Shown: positions 17,208-26,933, counted from the first letter of the stretch. The stretch is DNA of 64,000 nucleotides from Myxacorys chilensis ATA2-1-KO14 (GCA_019359275.1 JAHHHP010000013.1:1-64000); one strand, 5' to 3'. The notes: a model not told the origin generated them from the sequence alone. A program made the numbers and translations.

Positions 17208-17933
17208 ATGGATGATCGCATTGCAGCTTCTCCTGCGCCTGACGAGATCGTTAAATTTTTGAGAAAAAACGTTCAGTACAAAGAGGTTTGTCAACAGATT
17301 GTGTATCAGCGGATTGTCCAAAAAGTGGCCCGCGATCGCGGAATCTGCGTCTCTTTGCAAGAGATTCAGTATGAGGCAGACCAATTTCGACAGCGCTATC
17401 GGCTACAGCAGTCGGCAGATACCTTAGCTTGGCTTGCTGACCAGCAAATGACGCCCGATGACTGGGAGTCGGGTATCTGCGATCGCTTGCTCGTTCAAAA
17501 GTTAACCAAGACCTTGTTTGATCAAGAAGTCGAACAGTATTTTGCCAAGAATCGGTTCCAGTTCGATCGGGTGGTGCTCTACCAAATTATGTTTTCTGAT
17601 GAACAATTAGCACAAGACGTGTTCTACCAAATCAAAAATTCTGAAATCAGTTTTTACGAAGCTGCCTCCCGCTATGGTCGGGATAAGCAACACCTATGCT
17701 GCGGCTATACACAGGTTTACCGTTGGATGCTGAATCCTAAAATTGCAGCCAGCGTTTTCGATCAGCAAATCGGGCAGGTTTTAGAACCTGTCGAAATCGA
17801 GCAAGGCTACCATTTAATCAGGGTAGAAAAGATTTTATCCGCAGAACTAACGCCCGAATTGCGACAAGAACTTTTGAATCAACGGTTTCAAACCTGGTTA
17901 AAGAGTGAATTAAATTGTGTGTTGCAGGATTGA
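17208..17933 (+). CDS. parvulin-type peptidylprolyl isomerase
   Basis: This 241-aa protein has a SurA/PpiC layout. The helical N-terminal chaperone part (about 1-115) carries DRGICVSLQEIQYEADQFR, and a parvulin domain follows (about 115-220) with VVLYQIMFSDEQLAQD, FYEAASRYGRD and IGQVLEPVEIEQGYHLIRVEKI. It has no signal peptide, so it is presumably cytosolic. In cyanobacteria such isomerases often accompany peptide-exporting ABC transporters, but none is present here. The exact client is unknown. Confidence 0.82.
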   Translation: MDDRIAASPAPDEIVKFLRKNVQYKEVCQQIVYQRIVQKVARDRGICVSLQEIQYEADQFRQRYRLQQSADTLAWLADQQMTPDDWESGICDRLLVQKLTKTLFDQEVEQYFAKNRFQFDRVVLYQIMFSDEQLAQDVFYQIKNSEISFYEAASRYGRDKQHLCCGYTQVYRWMLNPKIAASVFDQQIGQVLEPVEIEQGYHLIRVEKILSAELTPELRQELLNQRFQTWLKSELNCVLQD

Positions 17934-17996
17934 ATCGGCTCTCAGCAGCATTCATTAACGCTGGAATGATTGTTCTAGTTAACGCTATTCATCCCG

Positions 17997-18689
17997 TTAC
18001 AATCCAGCAAACCACTCATAGCCTTGATCTTCCCAATATCCCTGATTCCTTAGCAGTTGGCTTCTCACCGTGATTCGAGTGACCCATTTGCTTTGTTTGT
18101 AACCCAATTTAATCGGTGCAGCGAGTCTTAAAGGTGCGCCATTGTCAATCGGCAATGGCTCGCCGTTTTTTTGGTATGCCATGAGCGTTTGTGGATGCAA
18201 ACACGATGCCATGTCCCAACTTTCGTAATAGCGATCGGCAGATTGAAAATAAACATACTTTGCGCCATCTTTGGGCTGCGCTAGTTGAATTAATTCTCGG
18301 AGCGGAACGCCGCCCCACTGGACGATCGCTGCCCAACCTTCGACACACACATGCCGAATCACCATCGAGCGAAACGGTAGTTTGTAAATTTCATTCAAGC
18401 TAAGCTGCATTGGATGATTCACGTCGCCATCAATCGTGAGCCGGTATTTCGCTGGATCGATTTCGGGCGTAAATCCAAACGTATTGATCAGCAGCTGTTC
18501 TGGCTCAATTTGGCTGATCGGCAGTTCTGGAACAGGCGTCTGTGGCTTGAGCAGCAGCTCTTCAATCTTCTGATTAAATGGCTCGGTTAACGTTCCGGCG
18601 ACATCGGCAAGATAGCTTGCGCCGCAGCCCGACAGAAGAAGCCCTGTGCTGGAAAGTCCGGTGAGGTGAAGAAATTGGCGACGGAGCAT
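17997..18689 (-). CDS. molybdopterin-dependent oxidoreductase, lipoprotein-anchored
   Basis: This 230-aa member of the sulfite-oxidase-like molybdopterin fold has the Mo-liganding cysteine in RHVCVEGWAAIVQWGG (about residues 112-127) and the C-terminal KLGYKQSKWVTRI segment. The N-terminus combines a twin-arginine-like RRQFLHL with a lipobox ending at C22 (LLLSGC), so it is probably exported folded and lipid-anchored facing the periplasm or thylakoid lumen. Downstream of a cytochrome b561-like gene on the same strand, it probably passes electrons through it, in a manner comparable to MsrPQ. The substrate is unknown. Six CCTCATC units precede the ATG where a ribosome binding site is expected. 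Confidence 0.85.
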   Translation of the reverse strand: MLRRQFLHLTGLSSTGLLLSGCGASYLADVAGTLTEPFNQKIEELLLKPQTPVPELPISQIEPEQLLINTFGFTPEIDPAKYRLTIDGDVNHPMQLSLNEIYKLPFRSMVIRHVCVEGWAAIVQWGGVPLRELIQLAQPKDGAKYVYFQSADRYYESWDMASCLHPQTLMAYQKNGEPLPIDNGAPLRLAAPIKLGYKQSKWVTRITVRSQLLRNQGYWEDQGYEWFAGL

Positions 18690-18690
18690 G

Positions 18691-18739
18691 GATGAGGGAT
18701 GAGGGATGAGGGATGAGGGATGAGGGATGAGGGATGAAG
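18691..18739. repeat. heptanucleotide tandem repeat (GATGAGG)
   Basis: Six perfect copies of GATGAGG plus one copy with a single change (GATGAAG) run head to tail. The array begins one base from the start codon of the molybdopterin oxidoreductase on the minus strand, so its mRNA leader is CU-rich (CCUCAUC repeats) with no Shine-Dalgarno. Short tandemly repeated heptamers of this kind are known in filamentous cyanobacteria. Confidence 0.95.
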
Positions 18740-18776
18740 ATTTACTTTGCCAGAACTGTGTTATTGGAACATAGAG

Positions 18777-19388
18777 TTACCAGAACATCGATTCTAGAAG
18801 CTGTGTGCCGCCAACTTTGAGGGCGAGGAGGGAGTGCGCGATCGCAAACCCGATGACGGCCGGAACGGTGATAAAATGCACAATTCGCAAGGCTTCCCAG
18901 CTGCCGAACGCATCGACGATCCAGTAAAACTGCGCGGGTTTATACATGCCAATTCCAGTGAAGATTGCAAGGAGAAGGATGGGTACGATCGCGGTGTAAA
19001 TAATGCGATGCCACGCGTAAGCTTTGCGTTTTTCGCTGCGTCCCACTTGCAACGCTTTTACATCATTGCCCCCCACAAACCGATGTCTCCAACGCCGAGT
19101 CACTAGGATGTAAACTCCATACCAAAGCAGGTTGAGCGCGAACAGCGTCATCGCAGCAAAGTGCCAGTCGCGTCCGCCTGCCAGCCAACCTCCCAAGGTG
19201 AACAACGGAAAAATATGCATCCCTTGTCGTCCACCAAAAACAGGATTAGCGTTGTAGATTTGTAATCCACTGGTCAGCATAATAAATACGCTAACAACAT
19301 TAATCCAGTGAAAGGTTTTAGCTAAGATCGCTTGCTTGGGTAATTTTGGCAACCGAGCGGGTTGGCGTTCTAAAGAATCGCTGGTCAT
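18777..19388 (-). CDS. cytochrome b561-like membrane subunit
   Basis: This 203-aa membrane protein has four main hydrophobic segments and histidines suited to bind haem: H27 in KTFHWINVVSVF, YAWHRIIYTAIVPILL, RIVHFITVPAVIGFAIAHSLLAL. It matches the thiosulfate-reductase/Ni-Fe-hydrogenase type cytochrome b fold. It lies just upstream of the exported molybdopterin oxidoreductase gene, suggesting a two-component redox system that links the quinone pool to the oxidoreductase. The exact electron direction is not visible in the sequence. Confidence 0.82.
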   Translation of the reverse strand: MTSDSLERQPARLPKLPKQAILAKTFHWINVVSVFIMLTSGLQIYNANPVFGGRQGMHIFPLFTLGGWLAGGRDWHFAAMTLFALNLLWYGVYILVTRRWRHRFVGGNDVKALQVGRSEKRKAYAWHRIIYTAIVPILLLAIFTGIGMYKPAQFYWIVDAFGSWEALRIVHFITVPAVIGFAIAHSLLALKVGGTQLLESMFW

Positions 19389-19464
19389 AGAATTAATCTC
19401 TCACCTAGTCATGTTCGTTCTCTACCTGCGCTCGAACTAGATTCATGTGATCGCGGGACTGCTC

Positions 19465-20859
19465 TTAGCCTACGCCACTTTTTTCAGGCGTTTGCCCCAT
19501 CGGTAGCTTCACGCCTCGAATTGAATAATCTAGCAACTGCATCGGATGGAGCACCGGAACAGTTTTACTCTGTAACTTCAGATGTTTTGAAATCTGTACA
19601 TAGCAGCCAATATTGGCGGACGCAATTATGTCTGCTCCAGTATTCGTAAGATTGTCAACCTTTTGTCGTCCTAACTCTTCTGCCACCTCAGGTTGAAGAA
19701 TGTTGTAGACCCCAGCGCTCCCACAACAAATCGCTGCATCGATTGGCTCTCGCAGTTTCACTCCCGGAATTTGTCGCAGCAATTGGCGCGGTTGCACACT
19801 AATTTTCTGCCCGTGCAGCATGTGGCAGGCATCTTGATACACCACGGTTAGCGGCTCATCTTGAAGTGGCGATCGCTGCGCTGTTAGTCCAACCTCAGCG
19901 AGAAATTCCTGCACATCTTTAACCTTGCTCACAAATTCCTTGGCTCGCGTGCAGTACTCGCGATCATCCTCCAAAATATGACCATACTCTTTCAACGTGT
20001 GCCCGCAACCTGAAGCATTGATTAAAACAGCATCTACATTCAGGTCAGCAAAGCTATCAATCATCTGGCGGGCAAACATCTTTGCCTGTTCTGCTTGTCC
20101 TTGGTGATGAGACAGCGCCCCACAACAGCCTTGTGTTTGTGGCACAACCACTTCACAGCCATTTGCCGTTAACACTCTCACAGTTGCATCATTCACCTCT
20201 GGATTGAACAACCGTTGTACGCAACCGAGAATCATACCGACACGATAGCGTTTCTCTCCCTGAGCCGGAATCAATGCCGGGATTGTGTCCTTAAACGCTT
20301 GCGGTGGAATTTCCGGTAGCATTCCTTCCATGGCGGCGAGTTGAGCAGAAATTCGTTTCAGAAATCCGAGCGATCGCACTAACTTCTGCAATCCTGTTTT
20401 TTGGTACAGTCCCAACGGACGCAGCAGCGATCTCATTCGATTTGGGTAGGGAAAAACCGAGAAAATGAGCTGTCGTAATGCTTTTTCGCTCAGCGATCGC
20501 TCATAATTCCGCTCGATCTGCGGACGAGTAGCGGCGATTAACTGATCATATTGCACACCAGACGGACAAGTGGTGACACAGGCCAAACAGCCTAAACAGG
20601 AATCAAAATGCGGCACGGTCGCGTTGGAGAGCGAGCTTTCTCCTTCGTTGATGCTATCCATCAAATAGATCCGTCCCCGTGGCGAATCCATTTCTTTGCC
20701 AATGACCCGGTAGCTCGGACAGGTTGAGAGACAAAATCCACAGTGAACGCAAGAATCGATCACCGACGGATCGGGAGGATGGTGAGCATCAAAACCTGTT
20801 CCTTCAGCCAAGAGGGCTGTCAGCGGTTTAGAAGTGGCTGAATCGTTGGAGGGTTGCAT
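19465..20859 (-). CDS. glcF: glycolate oxidase iron-sulfur subunit GlcF
   Basis: This 464-aa protein has two N-terminal 4Fe-4S motifs (CVHCGFCLSTCPSYR near residue 37 and CLGCLACVTTCP near 90). Two C-terminal CCG domains follow (GCVQRLFNP ... QTQGCCGALSHHQGQ and YQDACHMLHGQ ... AAICCGSAGVYN). This is the layout of GlcF, which passes electrons from glycolate (or D-lactate) oxidation in the photorespiratory pathway. It lies 8 nt after glcE on the same strand, so the two are an operon. The catalytic glcD is not adjacent in this window. Confidence 0.92.
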   Translation of the reverse strand: MQPSNDSATSKPLTALLAEGTGFDAHHPPDPSVIDSCVHCGFCLSTCPSYRVIGKEMDSPRGRIYLMDSINEGESSLSNATVPHFDSCLGCLACVTTCPSGVQYDQLIAATRPQIERNYERSLSEKALRQLIFSVFPYPNRMRSLLRPLGLYQKTGLQKLVRSLGFLKRISAQLAAMEGMLPEIPPQAFKDTIPALIPAQGEKRYRVGMILGCVQRLFNPEVNDATVRVLTANGCEVVVPQTQGCCGALSHHQGQAEQAKMFARQMIDSFADLNVDAVLINASGCGHTLKEYGHILEDDREYCTRAKEFVSKVKDVQEFLAEVGLTAQRSPLQDEPLTVVYQDACHMLHGQKISVQPRQLLRQIPGVKLREPIDAAICCGSAGVYNILQPEVAEELGRQKVDNLTNTGADIIASANIGCYVQISKHLKLQSKTVPVLHPMQLLDYSIRGVKLPMGQTPEKSGVG

Positions 20860-20867
20860 TTTAAATC

Positions 20868-22169
20868 TTAAATATTGCCTACAAAACGGTGAGGGCTTAA
20901 TCGGTGTTCTGAATCAAATTGATTTTTAACTTGCGTCATCAACTCTAGAGCATTGCCCGTGTAACCCCAGACATCAATGGTTTGTTTAAGCTGTGTTGGC
21001 GCTTGCAAAACGGACAGATACCCGCCCAACGCTTGGAGCCGCGATCGTACCTCTTGAATCTGAACAGAGCGCACTCCCTCTACTACAAATTGACCTAAGC
21101 CACTTCCAGCATGAATTACAGCCATTGCAGTTGGCATTAAACGTTCTATCTCACAAAGCGCTTCCACAGCGTTAGAAGGCTTTACTCCAATTTTGCATAG
21201 AATTGCATGGCTCTGCGATGCTTCACTCATTAAACCTCTCGATGTCTGCCACAGATCCGCTTCTGCATCGTTAGCATAACTTTCTACAGATAAGTCTAAC
21301 GCAGATGCTATTTCACCTAGCCGCATCACCTGCAATTTCACACTTTCAGAGATGCTCTGAAACTGAACCACTAAACGAAGTCCTTGCTCTAACCTCAAAT
21401 CCAAGACAGATGGACTCAGGGCAGAACCAAGTAAGGCTTGCAAGGCTTGCGCAATTGCGTCTGGGCGGCGCTTTGTACCCGTTGTATCTTTCAAGACAAC
21501 CGTTTGAGAGGCAGGCGGAATCGGGTAGACCCGAAATGTCACTTGCGTAATGATGCCTAACGTTCCGTAAGAACCCGTCAGCAATTTCATCAGGTCATAG
21601 CCTGCGACGTTTTTAACAACCCGTCCGCCAGCTTTCACGATCTGCCCATCATGGCGGACAAAGGTAACGCCCAACAGCATGTCTCGTACACTGTGGTAGC
21701 GATGACGCAGCGAGCCGGCATCCCCAGTGGCGACAATGCCGCCTAATGTAGCGTGTGCCGAAGAAACGGTGGGATCGATTGCGAGAAACTGTCCGGCTTC
21801 ACCGAGAATTTGTTGCAATTTGGCGAAGGTCAGCCCTGCCTCTGCGGTGACGGTGAGATCTCCGATCGCATGATCAACGAGCCGATTGAGCCGCTCGGTG
21901 CTAATCACCAAGGTTATGCCTGACACCAATCCACCCCAATGCAGCTTACTGCCACTGCCCATTGGCAACACGCGCCACTGATGTTGGTGAGCAAACCTCA
22001 TTACCGATGCCAATTCTGCTTCGGTGTTCGGAGAAACTACATAGTCTGGCGCAGCCCCCGGACGGAGCGATCGTAGAATTGCCTGCTGCCGAGACGCCTC
22101 TACGTCATTCCACGCCAGCAATGCTGCGGGACTGACCAACTGTTCTAACTGTTGAGCAACTGCTTCCAT
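20868..22169 (-). CDS. glcE: glycolate oxidase FAD-binding subunit GlcE
   Basis: This 433-aa FAD_binding_4 (VAO-type) protein has VLPMGSGSKLHWGG, DPTVSSAHATLGGIVATGDAGSLRHRYHSVRDMLLG and GGRVVKNVAGYDLMKLLTGSYGTLG, which is diagnostic of GlcE. It is the non-catalytic flavin subunit of glycolate dehydrogenase and is followed by glcF. I start at the ATG at 22167-22169 (MEAVAQQLEQL); an in-frame codon 14 residues upstream would add an unsupported leader. The upstream side faces the sensor kinase gene divergently. Confidence 0.9.
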   Translation of the reverse strand: MEAVAQQLEQLVSPAALLAWNDVEASRQQAILRSLRPGAAPDYVVSPNTEAELASVMRFAHQHQWRVLPMGSGSKLHWGGLVSGITLVISTERLNRLVDHAIGDLTVTAEAGLTFAKLQQILGEAGQFLAIDPTVSSAHATLGGIVATGDAGSLRHRYHSVRDMLLGVTFVRHDGQIVKAGGRVVKNVAGYDLMKLLTGSYGTLGIITQVTFRVYPIPPASQTVVLKDTTGTKRRPDAIAQALQALLGSALSPSVLDLRLEQGLRLVVQFQSISESVKLQVMRLGEIASALDLSVESYANDAEADLWQTSRGLMSEASQSHAILCKIGVKPSNAVEALCEIERLMPTAMAVIHAGSGLGQFVVEGVRSVQIQEVRSRLQALGGYLSVLQAPTQLKQTIDVWGYTGNALELMTQVKNQFDSEHRLSPHRFVGNI

Positions 22170-22371
22170 TCGTAAAATTACGCAAATTATCGAACCTTGA
22201 GCCTTACGCAAAGCTCACTCTACGATAATTTTACCTAGAGAAATTTGGGAATTTCTATGGCACGATCGCAGAGATATTTTCATTATCGGGGAAGACCTCG
22301 ACATTTCCTCAATCCCATTCAAACTGCAAGCTGCCCGCGATTCGCGCAAGGGTCATTCCTAAGGAACCGCC

Positions 22372-25300
22372 ATGCAACCAATGGACTCATCTACCACACA
22401 ACAGGCTCGGAAGAACTCGCAAAACCAACGGCCTTCCGAGGCAATTAGCCCTCACAATCCGCCTTCTCAAACCGAGAACCTTGAAGCCGAGATTGACCTT
22501 GAAGCCACGATTGCCGCAGAATGCAACTCTCTGAGGCTGCAGGCTCAGGTGCAGCAAGAACGGCTGGCTCAGTTGTCTGCTGATGTTGACTCCCCCAACC
22601 CGCTTCCCCTTCTAGCTTGTGCAAGAGCAGAAGCGGCGCTGCAAGAAAGCGAAGCTCGCTACCGTCGCTTAATGGAAACGGCAACAGAAGGAATCTGGGT
22701 GCTAGATGCGATGGGAAAAACCCAGTTTGCCAATGATCGATTAGCCCAAATGTTGGGTCAATCGGTTGAAGCGTTGATTGGGCAACCGTTTCTAGATTTT
22801 GTGGATGTGGGGAGCAAAGCACTCGCCCAAAAAAGTCTCGATCGCGTCCGCTATGGCATTCAAGAACAGCAGGATTTGAAGCTTCTCCACCCGTCTAGAC
22901 AAGACTTGTGGGCGATCGTGTCTGCCAGCCCAATTCTGGATACTCAAGGACAGTACACGGGCATCTTGGTCATGACGACCGATATCACCGAGCGCAAACA
23001 CACTCAAACCACGCTAGAGTACTCGCTTTGTCTGCTACAGACGACCCTCGAATCGACAGCAGATGGCATTCTCAGCCTCGATGTATTCAACAATATTTTA
23101 AATCTCAATCGCCGATTCATTCAACAATGGCAGTTGCCAGAAACGGCGCTTTCTTTTAAGAATTATCAGCAGATTCTAGACTATACGATCGCGCAACTCA
23201 GACAGCCCGATCTGTTTCTAGAACAGCTTCAAACAGAGTCCGAACGTCCCGATTTAGAAAGCTACATTATTCTTGAATTGAAGGACGATCGCGTCATTGA
23301 GCGCTACTCTAAGCCCCTGATGCTGGGAGATAGCGTGATTGGCAGAGTAATTAGCTGCCGAGATGTAACCGAGCAAAAACGAGCAGAAGCGGCGCTGGCA
23401 GAGAGTGAAGCGCTGCTAAGAACGGTTGTCACCAATACACCCACCATTTTGTATGCGCTCAATCGAGACGGTACATTCACCTTGGTTGAGGGGAAAGGAC
23501 TAGAAGCGATTGGATTACAGCCACGTCAGGCAGTTGGGCAGACTGCCTTTGAGCTTTATCGCGACTACCCAGAGGTTCTGGCTGACCTCCAACAAGTCCT
23601 AGAGACTGAAGAAGCCTTTAATTCCACATTAGAAGTAAAGGGCATGTTCTTCGACAATCGCCTGACGCCCCTTTACAACGAGCAGGGCGAACTCCTGGAA
23701 TTAGTCGGTGTGGCAACGGATATCACGGCTCAGCTTCAGGCAGAAGAAGCCTTGCGCCGCGCTAAAGCCGAATTAGAATGCCGTGTCGAAGAACGCACTT
23801 CAGAATTGCAGGCAATCAACCAGCAACTCCAGCAAGAAATTACCCAACGCAAGCAGATCGAGCAAAGCTTACGAGAAAGCCAAGTTTGCCTACGATTGAT
23901 GAACAGCATTTCCACAGGAGCCACCGCCGGACTCTCGGTAATGCAATTGATCGAAGCAACGGTGGAAGAAATCGCACTCCATTTCAGCGATGTGCGGGTG
24001 CTGTATAGCGTAATTGAGCGCGATCGCGTCGAGGTGCTTCACTCGGCTCAACCTGAAACAATGCCCTCGCTCAAGGGCCAAATCGACGAATATTTGGGGG
24101 TGTCTGACTATCTCAAGCTGCTGGAGCATCGGCAGTCAATCAGTATTGAAAATGTGCAAGAAGAGCCACTGTTGCAGGCGATCTGCGATCGCATGGTCGC
24201 CCGAAAAACGCGGTCTCTGCTGACCGTTCCGCTCCAGCATTCAGGCACTCAAACTGGGCTACTTAGCTTGAGTGCGCCTCAGCCCCGCCAGTGGAGTACT
24301 CATGAAATTGCAACCTTGACTGAGCTGGCAGATTATTTGTCGATCGTTTTGCAAGAGGCGCAGGCACAGCAAGAGCGCCAACGAGCAGAAGATCGCTTGC
24401 GGCTGTTTGAGTCGGTCGTGGTTAACGGCAGCGATGCGGTGGTTATTACTCAGGCGGACTTGGACAATCCGATCATCACGTATGTGAATGCCGCGTTCAC
24501 CCATATCACAGGGTTTGAGTCGGAAGAAATCCTCGGTGAAACCCCACGAATTTTACAAGGACCCAAAACCAACCGCGCCCAGTTAGCTCGGATTCGGACG
24601 CTCTTATCGCAACGAAAATCAGTGCAAGTCGAACTGATTAACTATCGCAAAGATAAAACAGAGTTTTGGGTAGATTTAACGATCGTGCCGATTATTGATA
24701 CTGAGGACAACGTAACTCACTTTGTCGCGTTGCAGCGCGATATCAACGATCGCAAGTGGTCAGAACGAACGCTCATGGCCGCCCAGTCACGGCTGAAATA
24801 TCTGCTGTCATCTAATCCATCGGTGATCTACACCTGTCAGCCTACTCCCAATCGGCCTTGTACGTTTGTGAGTGAAAATGTTACTCAACAGCTTGGATAC
24901 GAGATTTGGCAATATCTCAAAGATTCACATTTCTGGGTAGATCACATTCATCCCGACGATTTGCCCCAGGTAGTCAACACGCTGCCTCGGCTCCTAGAGA
25001 CGGGTGAATTAACCTGTGAATACCGCTTTCTGCATCAAGACGGCTCCTACCGCTGGTTACGCGACGGGATGAAACTGTTTCGCGATCGCAACAACAACCC
25101 AGTGGAGATCATTGGGTCAGTCGTAGACATCAGCGATCGCAAGTGGGCAGAAGATCAAATTCGCGCCTCACTGGATGAAAAAGAAGTGATGCTGAAGGAA
25201 ATTCATCATCGCGTTAAAAACAATTTGCAGGTGATCTCAAGTCTGCTAAAACTGCAAGCGGGTTACATTAACGATGAGCAAACGCTGGAGGTCTTTAAGG

Positions 25301-25794
25301 TCAGTCAAAATCGAGTGCGGGCGATGGCGCTGATTCATGAAAAATTATACCAGTCTGAAGATTTAGCCAAGACCGACTTTGCCGAGTATATTCGTAATTT
25401 AGTCACTGACTTGCTCCGGTCTTACTCCATGAATTCGCGGGTGGTTGAACTCGATCTTCAAATAGACGAAGTCCGTCTTAGCATTGATACTGCTATTCCC
25501 TGCGGGCTGATTATCAACGAGTTGGTTTCCAATTCATTGAAGTATGCTTTCTCAGAATCACAACCTGGTAAAATCATAATTCACTTACGCGCCGAGCCTG
25601 AAAATCAGTACATTTTAGTCGTTGAAGATACTGGAGTTGGCTTTCCTGACTATGTAGATTTTCGCAAAACAAAGTCTCTTGGTTTGCAGTTAGTTTGCAA
25701 CTTAACCAAGCAGATACACGGTGTTATCTACCTTGATCAGAGCCAAGGAACCCGCTTTACGATCGCGTTTGCGGAGTCGAAACCTAAAGGGTGA
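22372..25794 (+). CDS. multi-PAS/GAF sensor histidine kinase, HisKA_2 type
   Basis: This 1140-aa soluble kinase has no membrane segments. In order: PAS (about 95-210), PAS (218-335), PAS (345-455), coiled coil (455-505), GAF (510-665), a LOV-like PAS (680-795), PAS_3 (810-925), HisKA_2 with the phospho-acceptor in LKEIHHRVKNNLQ (H945/H946), and a C-terminal HATPase. The LOV-like domain reads GETPRILQG where photoactive LOV domains have GRNCRFLQG, so the flavin-binding cysteine is absent (P725). AAGGA lies about 7 nt before the ATG. The stop overlaps the region of the next gene, so the three signalling genes form an operon. Confidence 0.9.
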   Translation: MQPMDSSTTQQARKNSQNQRPSEAISPHNPPSQTENLEAEIDLEATIAAECNSLRLQAQVQQERLAQLSADVDSPNPLPLLACARAEAALQESEARYRRLMETATEGIWVLDAMGKTQFANDRLAQMLGQSVEALIGQPFLDFVDVGSKALAQKSLDRVRYGIQEQQDLKLLHPSRQDLWAIVSASPILDTQGQYTGILVMTTDITERKHTQTTLEYSLCLLQTTLESTADGILSLDVFNNILNLNRRFIQQWQLPETALSFKNYQQILDYTIAQLRQPDLFLEQLQTESERPDLESYIILELKDDRVIERYSKPLMLGDSVIGRVISCRDVTEQKRAEAALAESEALLRTVVTNTPTILYALNRDGTFTLVEGKGLEAIGLQPRQAVGQTAFELYRDYPEVLADLQQVLETEEAFNSTLEVKGMFFDNRLTPLYNEQGELLELVGVATDITAQLQAEEALRRAKAELECRVEERTSELQAINQQLQQEITQRKQIEQSLRESQVCLRLMNSISTGATAGLSVMQLIEATVEEIALHFSDVRVLYSVIERDRVEVLHSAQPETMPSLKGQIDEYLGVSDYLKLLEHRQSISIENVQEEPLLQAICDRMVARKTRSLLTVPLQHSGTQTGLLSLSAPQPRQWSTHEIATLTELADYLSIVLQEAQAQQERQRAEDRLRLFESVVVNGSDAVVITQADLDNPIITYVNAAFTHITGFESEEILGETPRILQGPKTNRAQLARIRTLLSQRKSVQVELINYRKDKTEFWVDLTIVPIIDTEDNVTHFVALQRDINDRKWSERTLMAAQSRLKYLLSSNPSVIYTCQPTPNRPCTFVSENVTQQLGYEIWQYLKDSHFWVDHIHPDDLPQVVNTLPRLLETGELTCEYRFLHQDGSYRWLRDGMKLFRDRNNNPVEIIGSVVDISDRKWAEDQIRASLDEKEVMLKEIHHRVKNNLQVISSLLKLQAGYINDEQTLEVFKVSQNRVRAMALIHEKLYQSEDLAKTDFAEYIRNLVTDLLRSYSMNSRVVELDLQIDEVRLSIDTAIPCGLIINELVSNSLKYAFSESQPGKIIIHLRAEPENQYILVVEDTGVGFPDYVDFRKTKSLGLQLVCNLTKQIHGVIYLDQSQGTRFTIAFAESKPKG

Positions 25795-25796
25795 TC

Positions 25797-26933
25797 ATGC
25801 CATTTTCAACTGTTCTCATCGTCGAAGACGAAAGTATTATTGCGCTAGATATTCAAATTAGCTTACAAACCGCAGGCTACCAAGTTGCTGCGATCGCAAC
25901 ATCTGCCACCGAAGCGCTAGAGGCGGTAGCCACGCTGAACCCAGACATCGTGCTGATGGATATTCGGATTCGCGGCGATCGCGATGGGGTCGAGACCGCC
26001 GAACAAATTCGCGCCGAATTTCAGGTTCCTGTCGTGTATCTCACTGCCCACGCCGACGAGAACACGCTTCGCCGCGCCAAAATATCAGAGCCATTTGGCT
26101 ATATTCTCAAACCGTTTGAAGATCGAGAACTGATTACAACAATCGAAATTGCCCTATCTCGCCATCAAGCAGAAGCCGCGATTCAGGCGGCGCTGAAGCG
26201 AGAAAAAGAACTGAATGAACTGAAATCCCGCTTTGTCTCGGTCGTTTCCCATGAGTTTCGCAATCCGCTCAACGCCATTCTGTTTTCTACCGAATTAATT
26301 CAACGATACAGCGCTCAACTGACACCCGAAAAACGAGATGTTTATTTAGAGCGAATTCAACTGTCGGTCAAGCGGATGAACCAACTTCTCACCGATGTTC
26401 TAACGCTGGCAGAGACCGAAGCGGGCAAGTTGAGCTATTCTCCTCACGAACTCGATGTCCTCCAATTCTGCCAAGACATCGTAGATGAGATTCAGCCTGC
26501 TGAACAGGTTTGCCCGATTCAATTGAGCCACCTCGATGATTTGCCATCTCAACCGCCTTCAGACTTGCCCTGTCTAGACGAGCGTCTCTTGCGCCACATT
26601 TTGGTCAATTTACTGTCGAATGCGATTAAATACTCGACCCCAGGCGAGCCGATCGACTTTACGCTCAGCCGCGATCCTAAATCGGTCACGTTCCGCATTC
26701 AAGATCAGGGCATTGGTATTCCTCAAGCTGACCATGCCAATCTTTTTCAGTCCTTCTACCGAGCGAGCAATGCCAAGACCATTCCAGGCACTGGTTTGGG
26801 GTTGTCAATTGTAAAACAGTGCGTTGATCTACACTTGGGCACAATTTCTGTTGAAAGCGCCGAAGGTCAGGGAACACTATTTACTGTAACGCTACCGTTA
26901 GACACAGCGCATGAAAACAATCCTCGTCATTGA
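25797..26933 (+). CDS. response regulator-histidine kinase hybrid (REC-HisKA-HATPase)
   Basis: This 378-aa protein has an N-terminal receiver (VLIVEDES, phospho-acceptor Asp in IVLMDIRI, YLTAH, ILKPF, about residues 1-120). A classical HisKA follows with SHEFRNPL (about 150) and then HATPase (NLLSNAIKY, DQGIGIP, GTGLGLSIVKQ). It is likely phosphorylated by the upstream kinase and then signals through its own kinase core. I prefer the ATG at 25797 because AAAGGG precedes it and it sits 2 nt after the previous stop. Its 3' end overlaps the next gene by 23 nt. Confidence 0.9.
   Translation: MPFSTVLIVEDESIIALDIQISLQTAGYQVAAIATSATEALEAVATLNPDIVLMDIRIRGDRDGVETAEQIRAEFQVPVVYLTAHADENTLRRAKISEPFGYILKPFEDRELITTIEIALSRHQAEAAIQAALKREKELNELKSRFVSVVSHEFRNPLNAILFSTELIQRYSAQLTPEKRDVYLERIQLSVKRMNQLLTDVLTLAETEAGKLSYSPHELDVLQFCQDIVDEIQPAEQVCPIQLSHLDDLPSQPPSDLPCLDERLLRHILVNLLSNAIKYSTPGEPIDFTLSRDPKSVTFRIQDQGIGIPQADHANLFQSFYRASNAKTIPGTGLGLSIVKQCVDLHLGTISVESAEGQGTLFTVTLPLDTAHENNPRH

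Noticed and set aside
18691..18739. Regular short repeats as a possible CRISPR array
   Set aside because: The units are 7 bp and contiguous with no spacers.
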